This document shows, in pieces, positions 14,201-21,762 of a stretch of DNA of 23,727 nt. Origin of the DNA: DATKKG01 sp035543015 (GTDB lineage: Archaea > Thermoproteota > Nitrososphaeria > Conexivisphaerales > DTJL01); assembly GCA_035543015.1 (NCBI GenBank), contig DATKKG010000042.1, positions 1 through 23,727 on the forward strand, read 5' to 3'. Each line of letters starts with the position of its first letter. Position 1 is the stretch's first letter. The notes below the pieces were generated by a model, which was given only the letters and a program-made list of their open reading frames with translations, had not been told where the DNA came from and searched no databases. The position numbers and the translations under genes were made by a program.

Positions 14201-16918
14201 TTGGGACCCAAGGACGCTCTGAGGAAGAAGTTCTCCGAGGACTACACGAAGTACTACAAGGTCGGCCTGTTCGCCCAGGAGGGCTTCAGCAGGAAGCAGT
14301 GCACCAACTGCGGCAAGTTCATCTGGACCGCCACCGACGCCTCCCTCTGCCCCGACTGCCAGGGCTACTCGTTCATCGGCAAGCCCCCGACGTCCGTCCG
14401 CAAGGACTACACTTCCGCCTGGGCCTCCATCGAGAAGTACTTCGTGGACAGGGGCCACACGAGCGTGAAGAGGTACCCCGTGGTCGCGCGCTGGAGGCCT
14501 GACCTTTACTTCACGGTCGCCTCCATAATCGACTTCCAGAGGATAGAGTCGGGCAAGATAATCTTCGACCTGCCTGCAAACCCGCTCATAGTCCCCCAGT
14601 TCAGCCTGAGGTTCAACGACATCGAAAACGTCGGCGTCACGGGCCGCCACTACTCGGGCTTCTGCATGGTCGGGCAGCACGCCATCAACAACCCGCAGGG
14701 CTACTGGAAGGACAGGACCATCGAGCTCGACTACGGCCTCCTGACGGGGCCGTTCGGCATCCCCAAGGATGAGATAACCTTCGTCGAAGACGTCTGGCTG
14801 GGCTACGGCGCCTTCGGCTACTCCCTCGAGTACTTCGTGAGAGGGCTGGAGCTGGGGAACGCTGTCTTCACCGAGTTCGAGGGATCCCCCCAGGACTACG
14901 TCACCATGCCTCATCCCATCGTGGACATGGGGGCGGGCCTCGAAAGGTTCGCCTGGATCACCCAGGGCACGGCCACCAGCTACGAAGCCGTCTTCGGGCC
15001 GGTGTACGAGAACACCGTCAGGAGGCTGGGCATCAGCCCCGACAGGAAGCTGATGAAGGAGTACTACTCGCTGGCCGGCTCCCTGGACGTCACCGAGGCT
15101 CAGGACCCCGTCGCCGCAAAGGGTGCCATAGCCAAGAGGCTGGGTCTCTCCGAGGAGGCGATGGCGGAGCAGATCGAGCCCCTGGAGGCCGCGTTCTCCA
15201 TCCTCGATCACACCCGCACCCTTCTGTTCGCCATCGTGGACGGCGCCCTCCCCAGCAACGTCGCCGGAGGCTACAACCTCCGGGTGCTCTTCAGGAGGGC
15301 CCAGGGGTTCATCGAGAAATACGGCTGGAACGTCACCTTGGCGGAGCTGGCGGAGCTGCACGCCGAGTTCCTCAAGCCCATGTACCCGGAGCTGGCCGAG
15401 GGCGTCTCTTCGGTGGAGGAGATACTCGGCGTCGAAACGAAGCGCTATGAAGCCAGCAAGGCCCGAGTGGCCTCCATAGTCCAGCAGATGCAGAGGTCGA
15501 AGAAGTCCCCCTCCATGGACGACCTGATCCGCCTGTACGACAGCGAAGGCGTCACGCCGGAGCTGCTCAAGGACAGCGGCCTCCCGATAACGGTACCCGC
15601 CGACTTCTACCTGAAGGTCACCGAGAAGCACATCGTCCAGAAGCAGGCCGAGGAGAAGGCCCTCTACGACACGACCGGCCTTCCTAAGACGAAGCCCCTC
15701 TTCTACGAGGAGAGGTCTCTCTTCGACTACGAGGGGAAGGTCATCAGGTCCTACAAGGACGCCGTCGTGCTGGACCAGACGGCATTCTATCCTCGCTCGG
15801 GAGGCCAGGAGCCCGACAGGGGGACCATCGACGGAATCCCGGTTATCGACGTGATCAAGTACGGCGACGTCATAGTGCACGTCCTTGACGGCAAGCCCCC
15901 GGCCGAGGGCGAAGTGGTCCACGGAAGGGTCGACCAGGAGAGGAGGGGGATACTGATGCGCCATCACACCGCCACCCATATAGTCAACGGGGCCGCAAGG
16001 CAGGTCCTGGGCCCCTGGGTCTGGCAGCACAGCGCCTACAAGGACGTGGACAAGGCCCGGCTCGACATCACCCACCACAGCCACCTGACGAGGGAGGAGA
16101 TGCTGAAGATCGAAGACGTCGCCAACCAGGTCGTGAGGGAGAACATCCTTGTGGACCTCCAGGTTCTGCCCAGGAGCGTGGCGGAGAGGAAGTACGGCTT
16201 CCGCCTCTACCAGGGAGGAGTCATCCCTGCGAAGGAGCTCAGGGTCCAGAAGATCGGGGACTTCGACGTCGAGGCGTGCGGGGGCACCCACTGCAGCCGG
16301 ACCGGGGACGTCGGCTACATCAAGCTCCTGAAGGCCGAGCGTCTCCAGGACGGCGTCGAAAGGCTCGAGTTCGTCGCAGGCGGCCCCGCCGTCAAGCACA
16401 TGGCCGAGCAGGAGTCCCGGCTGTTGGCCGTCGCCGAGCAGTTCCAGACCCAGCCGGAGCAGGTCGTCTCCGTCGTGTCCTCCCTGAAGGAAGGAGCCGA
16501 CCAGCTGAAGAAGAAGTACAGGAGCATGGCCAAGGAGCTCTCGACCCAGATGGCGGCCAACCTCGATCGGGCCTCCGAGGACCTTGGAGGCGTCAGGCTG
16601 GTCTTCCTCGATGCCGACTACTATGACGACCAGGCGCACATCGCCATGGGGGAGCAGCTCGTGGAGAAGAGGCCGGAGGCCGTCTACGTCGGGGTCGCCA
16701 AGCTCAACGGCCGCTGCAGGATCGTCGTCTTCGCGGGCGAGAAGGCTAGGGCCTCGGGCGTCGACGCCTCGCTGCTGGTCAAGGAGTCCTCCAAGTTGCT
16801 CAACGGCTCTGGAGGCGGCTCGGCGAAGATGGCCCAGGGAGGAGGGGACCTTCTTTCGACGACGCAGCCCCTGAAAGACCTTATAACTCGCCTCATCAGA
16901 GAGGCAAACAAACGGTGA
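14201..16918 (+). CDS. alaS: Alanyl-tRNA synthetase, archaeal type
   Basis: AlaRS charges tRNA-Ala and clears mischarged Ser and Gly. The 905-aa length is standard for archaea. The archaeal N-terminal extension carries a zinc-ribbon-like set C34/C37...C50/C53, followed by the class II catalytic core (SAWASIEKYFVDRGHTSV, GFCMVGQHAINNPQGYWKD, EFEGSPQDYVTMPHPIVDMG). The editing domain has HHTATH (588-593) and CGGTHC (693-698), which supply the zinc ligands. The C-terminal domain ends near DLITRLIREANKR. The only in-frame start downstream of the stop at 14180-14182 that keeps the whole domain is the TTG at 14201. Its last codons overlap the GTG at 16915 in GTGA, a usual stop-start overlap, and contain the leuS TATA-like box. 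Confidence 0.97.
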   Translation: MGPKDALRKKFSEDYTKYYKVGLFAQEGFSRKQCTNCGKFIWTATDASLCPDCQGYSFIGKPPTSVRKDYTSAWASIEKYFVDRGHTSVKRYPVVARWRPDLYFTVASIIDFQRIESGKIIFDLPANPLIVPQFSLRFNDIENVGVTGRHYSGFCMVGQHAINNPQGYWKDRTIELDYGLLTGPFGIPKDEITFVEDVWLGYGAFGYSLEYFVRGLELGNAVFTEFEGSPQDYVTMPHPIVDMGAGLERFAWITQGTATSYEAVFGPVYENTVRRLGISPDRKLMKEYYSLAGSLDVTEAQDPVAAKGAIAKRLGLSEEAMAEQIEPLEAAFSILDHTRTLLFAIVDGALPSNVAGGYNLRVLFRRAQGFIEKYGWNVTLAELAELHAEFLKPMYPELAEGVSSVEEILGVETKRYEASKARVASIVQQMQRSKKSPSMDDLIRLYDSEGVTPELLKDSGLPITVPADFYLKVTEKHIVQKQAEEKALYDTTGLPKTKPLFYEERSLFDYEGKVIRSYKDAVVLDQTAFYPRSGGQEPDRGTIDGIPVIDVIKYGDVIVHVLDGKPPAEGEVVHGRVDQERRGILMRHHTATHIVNGAARQVLGPWVWQHSAYKDVDKARLDITHHSHLTREEMLKIEDVANQVVRENILVDLQVLPRSVAERKYGFRLYQGGVIPAKELRVQKIGDFDVEACGGTHCSRTGDVGYIKLLKAERLQDGVERLEFVAGGPAVKHMAEQESRLLAVAEQFQTQPEQVVSVVSSLKEGADQLKKKYRSMAKELSTQMAANLDRASEDLGGVRLVFLDADYYDDQAHIAMGEQLVEKRPEAVYVGVAKLNGRCRIVVFAGEKARASGVDASLLVKESSKLLNGSGGGSAKMAQGGGDLLSTTQPLKDLITRLIREANKR
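16881..16886 (+). promoter_or_regulatory. TATA-like box for leuS inside the alaS 3' end
   Basis: TTATAA lies within the last alaS codons. The inferred transcript start near 16910 puts the GTG at 16915 about 5 nt into the mRNA; the GTG at 16949 would need a leader of about 39 nt. Confidence 0.45.
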
Positions 16919-16948
16919 CTCAGACTGGGCGAAGTCGAGACCAAATGG

Positions 16949-19795
16949 GTGAAGAAGTGGGAGGAGAGCAGGGCCTTTGAAGCCAACCCCGATTCTTCAC
17001 GCCAGAAGGTATTCGTGACCTTCCCGTACCCCTACATGAACGGTCCGCTTCACCTCGGCCATGCCTTCACCTTCCTGAGGCTCGACGTCTACGCCCGGTA
17101 CAAGAGGATGAAGGGGTTCAACGTCCTCTTCCCCTGGGCCTGGCACTGGACAGGCCAGCCCATAGTCTCCGCCGCGGAACGGTTGGCGAAGGGGGACCCC
17201 CTTATGGTCCACGAGTTCCGGGATATCGACGGGATCCCCGAGTCCGAGCTCCCGAAGTTCCGGGACCCCCTCTACATGGCGGAGTACTACACGGAGCACA
17301 ACCGGGACGTCGTCAAGATGCTGGGCACCTCCGTCGACTGGCGGAGGGAGTTCCACACGTCCAGCCACGAGCCCACCTTCAGCAAGTTCGTGGAGTGGCA
17401 GTACAAGAAGCTGAAAGAGCTAGGCTACGTCGTCCAGGGGACCCACCCGGTCGTGTGGTGCCCTCACGACAAGAGCCCCACCGGAGACCACGACAGGCTC
17501 GAAGGGGAGGGGGTGGCCCCCGAGGAGTTCACCCTTGTCAAGTTCAGGCTGACCCAGGAGGACAAGTTCCTCGTCGCAGCCACCTTCAGGCCGGAGACCA
17601 TATTCGGCGCCACCAACGTCTGGGTGAACCCCGAGGGCTTCTACTCCGAAGTGGTGGTGGACGGGGAGAACTGGATCGTGAGCGAGGAGGCAGTGGCCAA
17701 GCTATCGGAGCAGGGGAGGGTCGTCAGGGTGATACGGAAGCTGGATGGCCTGTCTCTCCTCGACGTGACCTGCGTCGTCCCGATCGTGGGCAGGACCATC
17801 CCGGTGCTGCCGGCCCTCTTCGTCGACACCGACAACGCGACGGGCGTCGTGTACAGCGTCCCAGCGCACGCGCCCTACGACTGGCTCGCCCTCCGGGACC
17901 TCAAGACGGGAGACGAAAGGCTGAGGGCCTTCAAGGTGAAACCCGAGACCGTCGCAGAGACCGTCCCCATCTCCATGATCAACCTCTCCGGCTACGGCCC
18001 GTTCCCCGCGGTCGACGCCGTCAACGCGCTCCAGGCCGTGGACCAGCTGGATCCCAAGGGCGAGGAGGCCACCAAGGAGATCTACAGCAGGGAGTTCCAC
18101 CTCGGCACGATGAAGGAGAACTGCCAGGCCTATTCCGGCATGAAGGTTTCCGAGGCGAAGGAAGCTGTGATCCGGGACCTCCTGAAGCTGAGGCTCGCCG
18201 ACAAGATGTACGAGCTGCCGGAGAAGGTGATCTGCCGCTGCACCACCAAGTGTATCGTCAAGGTCCTGCAGGACCAGTGGTTCATCCGCTACAGCGACCC
18301 CGCCTGGAAGGAGAGCTCCCTGAAGTGCGTCGCCGCAGCCCAGGTGTACCCCGAGGAGGCCCGCCAGTGGTTCGTCGAGAGCATCAACTGGATCAGAGAG
18401 TGGCCCTGCGCGAGGAAGGTGGGCCTGGGGACTCCCCTCCCCTGGGACAAGGACTGGATAGTCGAGACCCTGAGCGACTCCACGATCTACATGGCGTTCT
18501 ACACGATCTCCCACATCATCAGGTCGAAGGGGATCTCCGCCGACTCTCTCATTCCGGCCGTCTTCGATTACGTCTTCCTGGGGGTCGGCGAACCCGCCAG
18601 CGTCTCTGCGGCCAGTGGCATCCCTGCCAGGGACCTCGATGCCATGAGGGCCGAGTTCCTCTACTGGTACCCGGTGGACCTCAGGAACAGCGCCAAGGAG
18701 CTGGTCCCCAACCACCTGACCTTCTTCATAATGCAGCATGTGGCCATGTTCAGGCCTTCCCAGTGGCCCCGAGGCCTCGGCGTCAACGGGATGATGCTCT
18801 TCGAGGGCGTCAAGATGTCGAAGTCGAAGGGCAACGTTATCCCTATCTCCGCCGCCCTCGGCGAGATTGGCGCCGACGCCATCCGTGGAACCCTCTTGTC
18901 GAGCGCCGAGGACATGGACGACCCCGACTGGAGGTCCAAGGCGGCAAACGACATGAAGGCGAGGATCCTGGCCCTCCCCTCCTTCATCGAGAAGTCCCTG
19001 GCGTCGGCTTCGGACCGCGAAGAGCTGCCCATGGACAGGTGGCTCATCTCCTCCCTTCAGCTCAGGACGGCCTCCGTCTCCAAGGACATCGAGGAGATGA
19101 GGAACAGGAGCGCCTTCCAGGCGGCCTTCTTCGACGTCTGGAACGACCTGAGGTGGTACCTCAAGAGGACTTCCCCCAGGAAGGAGACGATGGAGGCCTT
19201 CGACCACGCATGGTCTCTCCTGCTTTCCCCGTTCCTTCCGTTCGTGGCCGAAGAGCTGAATGAGAACCTCGGCGGGAAGGGCCTGGTCGCGATGGCCCGC
19301 TGGCCCGAGCCCGAGGACAGGCTGATCGACGCCTCCGCCCTGCTTGGGGAATGGGACGTGGAGCACACGATAGAGGACGTTAAGGGGATTCTGGCGGTCG
19401 TCAAGGGCAGGCCGACCAAGGCCTCCATATTCGTCGCGCTCCCCGATCGGCTGGCGCAGTTCAGGAAGATGGCCGAGTGGCTGCTCAAGGGCAAGAAGGA
19501 CGGCGACATCATAAAGGAGAGCGTGGCAGCCGCTCCCCCGGCCGAGAAGCAGGCCGCGGCCTCCCTCGCCCAGTCATCCGTGAAGCTCTGCAGGGCCCTC
19601 GGGGACGAAGTGCTGGGCAGGCTGCTCGCGGCAAGCTCGTTCGACGAGCTGAAGGTCCTCAGCTCCGCGGCCTCCTTCATCGCGTCCGAGACGGGCCTCA
19701 GGGAAGTCGAGGTCCTGGCGTTTTCGCCGTCCGCGGTCCCGGGGAGGAAGCCCCTCAATCCGCTCCCTCTCAAGCCCTCCATCGTGCTCGAATAG
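16949..19795 (+). CDS. leuS: Leucyl-tRNA synthetase, archaeal type (start uncertain, possible frame break upstream)
   Basis: LeuRS charges tRNA-Leu. From the GTG at 16949 it encodes 948 aa of archaeal/eukaryotic-type LeuRS. The class I signature is LHLGHAF (34-40), a CP1 editing insertion follows (TFRPETIFGATNVWVNP, VYSVPAHAPYDW), and KMSKS is at 622-626. The C-terminus PLNPLPLKPSIVLE matches the family end. Homologues have a further conserved stretch like VEEKW before KKW, and here the same frame upstream of 16949 reads EVETKW with no usual start codon back to the alaS stop. The GTG at 16915, in a GTGA overlap with alaS and at the promoter-predicted place, is one base out of frame. Dropping one G from the GGG at 16927-16929 would give a continuous 959-aa protein beginning MTQTGEVETKW. 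Confidence 0.95.
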   Translation: MKKWEESRAFEANPDSSRQKVFVTFPYPYMNGPLHLGHAFTFLRLDVYARYKRMKGFNVLFPWAWHWTGQPIVSAAERLAKGDPLMVHEFRDIDGIPESELPKFRDPLYMAEYYTEHNRDVVKMLGTSVDWRREFHTSSHEPTFSKFVEWQYKKLKELGYVVQGTHPVVWCPHDKSPTGDHDRLEGEGVAPEEFTLVKFRLTQEDKFLVAATFRPETIFGATNVWVNPEGFYSEVVVDGENWIVSEEAVAKLSEQGRVVRVIRKLDGLSLLDVTCVVPIVGRTIPVLPALFVDTDNATGVVYSVPAHAPYDWLALRDLKTGDERLRAFKVKPETVAETVPISMINLSGYGPFPAVDAVNALQAVDQLDPKGEEATKEIYSREFHLGTMKENCQAYSGMKVSEAKEAVIRDLLKLRLADKMYELPEKVICRCTTKCIVKVLQDQWFIRYSDPAWKESSLKCVAAAQVYPEEARQWFVESINWIREWPCARKVGLGTPLPWDKDWIVETLSDSTIYMAFYTISHIIRSKGISADSLIPAVFDYVFLGVGEPASVSAASGIPARDLDAMRAEFLYWYPVDLRNSAKELVPNHLTFFIMQHVAMFRPSQWPRGLGVNGMMLFEGVKMSKSKGNVIPISAALGEIGADAIRGTLLSSAEDMDDPDWRSKAANDMKARILALPSFIEKSLASASDREELPMDRWLISSLQLRTASVSKDIEEMRNRSAFQAAFFDVWNDLRWYLKRTSPRKETMEAFDHAWSLLLSPFLPFVAEELNENLGGKGLVAMARWPEPEDRLIDASALLGEWDVEHTIEDVKGILAVVKGRPTKASIFVALPDRLAQFRKMAEWLLKGKKDGDIIKESVAAAPPAEKQAAASLAQSSVKLCRALGDEVLGRLLAASSFDELKVLSSAASFIASETGLREVEVLAFSPSAVPGRKPLNPLPLKPSIVLE

Positions 19796-19814
19796 CTTGT
19801 TAGCGCAGCAACCC

Positions 19815-19820
19815 ATTAAT
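19815..19820 (+). promoter_or_regulatory. TATA-like box for the alcohol dehydrogenase gene
   Basis: ATTAAT in the short gap after leuS. The inferred transcript start near 19844 coincides with the TTG at 19845 and excludes an upstream in-frame TTG at 19797. Confidence 0.45.
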
Positions 19821-19844
19821 GCAGAACGCCCCCAACGAGGGGCG

Positions 19845-20864
19845 TTGAAAGCCCTCTACCTTGAGGCGGTCGGCGCAGACCTCGTTCTGAAGGAGGTTCC
19901 AACTCCCTCCGATCTCTCCCCTGACGAAGTGCTCGTTCAGACCGAGCTCACGGGCATATGCTACAGGGACATCCTCACGACCAGGGGCGACTTCCCGCGG
20001 ACTAGACTGCCGGTGATCCTCGGGCACGAGATAGGCGGCAGGATAGTGAAGGTCGGGAGCGCGGTGACCGACTTCAAGGAGGGGGACAGGGTCGCCTCCC
20101 TGATCTACCAGCCGTGCGGCAGGTGCGAATACTGCCTATCCGGCAGGGAGAACCTCTGCCGCTCGAAGAAGACGTTCGGAGAGGACGTCGACGGCTCGTA
20201 CGCCGAATTCGTCAAGGTCGACAGAGGGGCGCTGGTCAAGGCGCCTGAAGGGGTCTCTGCGGCCGGCCTGGCGATTTCGGCCTGCGTCACCGGAATGCTC
20301 CTGCACGCCTTCAGGAAGCGCGCCGGCCTCAAGCCCGGGGAGACGGTCCTCGTCACTGGTGCCGGCGGCGGCGTCGGAGTACACGCGGTTCAGATCGCCA
20401 AGGCCCTCGGCGCAAGGGTGATCGCGGCGACGTCCTCGGAATGGAAGGAAGCCAGCATCAGGAAGCTCGGCGCCTCCGAGGTTGTGGTGTGGAAGGAGGC
20501 CTTCGCAGACAAGGTGAAGAAGCTCACCGACGGGAGGGGCGTCGACGTCGTGCTCGAGTCCGTGGGAGGTCCCACCTTCTCGGAGAGCATCAAGAGCACG
20601 GCTCCGGGAGGGAGGATGATCGTCGTGGGGAACGTCCTCCCGTCCCCGATTCAGTTCCAGCTGGGCGTTCTCATACTGAAGGAGCTCTCGGTCATCGGGA
20701 GCATAAGCTCCGTGAAACAGGACGTCGAGGACGCCCTCCGGCTGACGGTCGACGGGAGGATCAAGCCCGTGGTTCACGAAGTCCTGCCGCTAGCCGACGC
20801 GCAGATGGGTCACAGGCTTATGTCGGGAAGGGCCTCCCTAGGCCGCATCATGCTCCGGCCCTAG
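19845..20864 (+). CDS. Zinc-dependent alcohol dehydrogenase family protein, acryloyl-CoA-reductase-like
   Basis: A 339-aa medium-chain dehydrogenase/reductase. The GroES-like domain has catalytic-zinc residues C39 (TGICYRD) and H61/E62 (LGHE), and four structural-zinc cysteines C91, C94, C97 and C105. The Rossmann fold starts at VTGAGGGVGVHAVQIAKALGA. The CYRDIL start of the catalytic block, GNVLPSPIQF and LILKELSVIGS resemble, from memory, the acryloyl-CoA reductase (Acr) of the Sulfolobales 3-hydroxypropionate/4-hydroxybutyrate cycle. Alcohol or other enone substrates remain possible. The TTG at 19845 begins MKALYLEA, the usual family start, and GAGG lies four bases before it. The 3' end overlaps rimI by 4 bp (CTAG). 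Confidence 0.85.
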   Translation: MKALYLEAVGADLVLKEVPTPSDLSPDEVLVQTELTGICYRDILTTRGDFPRTRLPVILGHEIGGRIVKVGSAVTDFKEGDRVASLIYQPCGRCEYCLSGRENLCRSKKTFGEDVDGSYAEFVKVDRGALVKAPEGVSAAGLAISACVTGMLLHAFRKRAGLKPGETVLVTGAGGGVGVHAVQIAKALGARVIAATSSEWKEASIRKLGASEVVVWKEAFADKVKKLTDGRGVDVVLESVGGPTFSESIKSTAPGGRMIVVGNVLPSPIQFQLGVLILKELSVIGSISSVKQDVEDALRLTVDGRIKPVVHEVLPLADAQMGHRLMSGRASLGRIMLRP

Positions 20865-21307
20865 GCTCTCCGCATGAGATAGGCGTCCTCGCCGTCCGGG
20901 TAGTACCGGGCGAGGACCTTCACCTTCGCGAAACCGAATTCTTCGTAGAGCCTCTGGGCGGGCGTGTTGGTCACCGCCACCTGCAGGGTGACCTCGTTGC
21001 ACTTCGTCGCGAGCCTCCCGAGCGCTTCGCGGAGCAGCGAAGCTCCGATGCCAGCCCTGCGCATGCGGGCCGCCACCGCCATGGAGACTATCAGGCCTGA
21101 CCTTCCATACTCGAAGATGGCATAGCCGACCACCCTCTCTCCCTCTTCGGCGACCAGGAACCCGTCGAAGCCGGAGCACTCCACCCTCATAAGATACGCC
21201 CGGAAGACATCGAGGTCGTACGGGTGAGGGAAGGACTCCTTCTCGATCTCATATACCTGCGCCAGGTCCTCCGGCCGGCAGAGCCTGATCCTCATAGGCG
21301 GTTTCAT
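20861..21307 (-). CDS. rimI: RimI/ArdI-type N-alpha-acetyltransferase (GNAT)
   Basis: A GNAT acetyltransferase of about 148 aa. The start segment RIRLCRPEDLAQVYEIEKESFP, of which RPEDL and the acidic EIE are typical, the acetyl-CoA-binding motif A region VAARMRRAGIGASLL, and the end YEEFGFAKVKVLARYYPDG then EDAYLM are characteristic of the archaeal ArdI/RimI group that acetylates protein N-termini. The frame is open upstream to 21400, but conservation begins near the ATGs at 21307 and 21295. I use 21307, about 19 nt after the inferred transcript start. The upstream TATA box is shared in position with the divergent tatA. The 3' end overlaps the dehydrogenase gene on the other strand. Confidence 0.88.
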   Translation of the reverse strand: MKPPMRIRLCRPEDLAQVYEIEKESFPHPYDLDVFRAYLMRVECSGFDGFLVAEEGERVVGYAIFEYGRSGLIVSMAVAARMRRAGIGASLLREALGRLATKCNEVTLQVAVTNTPAQRLYEEFGFAKVKVLARYYPDGEDAYLMRRA

Positions 21308-21350
21308 CTCGAACGACAGTCCCAGTTGACGCCCATTCGCTAACGGTATC

Positions 21351-21356
21351 TTTAAA
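21351..21356. promoter_or_regulatory. Palindromic TATA box between rimI and tatA
   Basis: TTTAAA reads the same on both strands. Measured 27 bp from its centre, the transcript start would be near 21381 for tatA (10 nt before the ATG) and near 21326 for rimI (19 nt before the ATG at 21307). No second AT-rich hexamer is evident in the gap of about 80 bp. Confidence 0.45.
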
Positions 21357-21390
21357 CCGGACGGTATCGCGACCCTCTGCGACTGAAGAT

Positions 21391-21693
21391 ATGCTCGCAC
21401 CGCAGTTGTTACAGGGCTCTGAATGGCTGATAGTCATCGTCATAGTCGTCGTTCTGATCTTCGGCGCAAGCAGGATCCCCAGCTTGGCGAAGTCCCTCGG
21501 TCGCGCCTCCGGCGAGTTCCAGAAGGGAAAGGTGGAGTCCGATTTGGAGCTCCAGAAGCTCAAGCAAGGAGGGTCCGCCCCTCAGGCTTCCGACCACGAC
21601 AAGCTCCTGAAGGCCGCCTGGGAGCTGGGCATCTCCACCGAAGGGAAGACCGACGACCAGATCCGGGAAGAAGTGAAGAAGGCCCTGGGCTAG
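21391..21693 (+). CDS. tatA: Twin-arginine translocase subunit TatA/E
   Basis: A 100-aa membrane protein that forms the protein-conducting part of the Tat export system for folded proteins. The N-terminal transmembrane segment (12-23) is followed by the FG hinge (F24-G25) and the amphipathic helix SRIPSLAKSLGRASGEFQKG, the TatA signature. The C-terminal 35 residues form a second conserved-looking unit, HDKLLKAAWELGISTEG then KTDDQIREEV, resembling a helix-extended-helix motif rather than the disordered tail of bacterial TatA. No tatC is in the window. It starts at an ATG with no obvious Shine-Dalgarno, about 10 nt into the inferred mRNA. Confidence 0.93.
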   Translation: MLAPQLLQGSEWLIVIVIVVVLIFGASRIPSLAKSLGRASGEFQKGKVESDLELQKLKQGGSAPQASDHDKLLKAAWELGISTEGKTDDQIREEVKKALG

Positions 21694-21762
21694 AAACGGC
21701 GAATCCCTACATAGGCGTACGGGCAGCCGTTCCATCATTCTGCGCGCTCTAGTGCGACCGGC

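Noticed and set aside
14048..16639. An 863-codon open frame on the minus strand opposite alaS
   Set aside because: It is the antisense shadow of a fully conserved AlaRS, is low in complexity (rich in Gly, Val, Leu and Asp) and shows no family motif. High GC leaves long antisense frames open.
17702..19366. A 554-codon open frame opposite leuS, and similar ones opposite the amidohydrolase (6058-7155) and dphB (5006-6076)
   Set aside because: Same reason: codon-position shadows of well-conserved genes, with no recognisable domain or promoter of their own.
19797..19844. Upstream in-frame TTG start for the zinc dehydrogenase
   Set aside because: It would add 16 non-conserved residues and lies before the TATA-like box at 19815-19820.
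21308..21400. Longer rimI frame from an upstream ATG at 21400
   Set aside because: It would run through the TATA box and overlap the tatA start; the added residues do not match the GNAT family.
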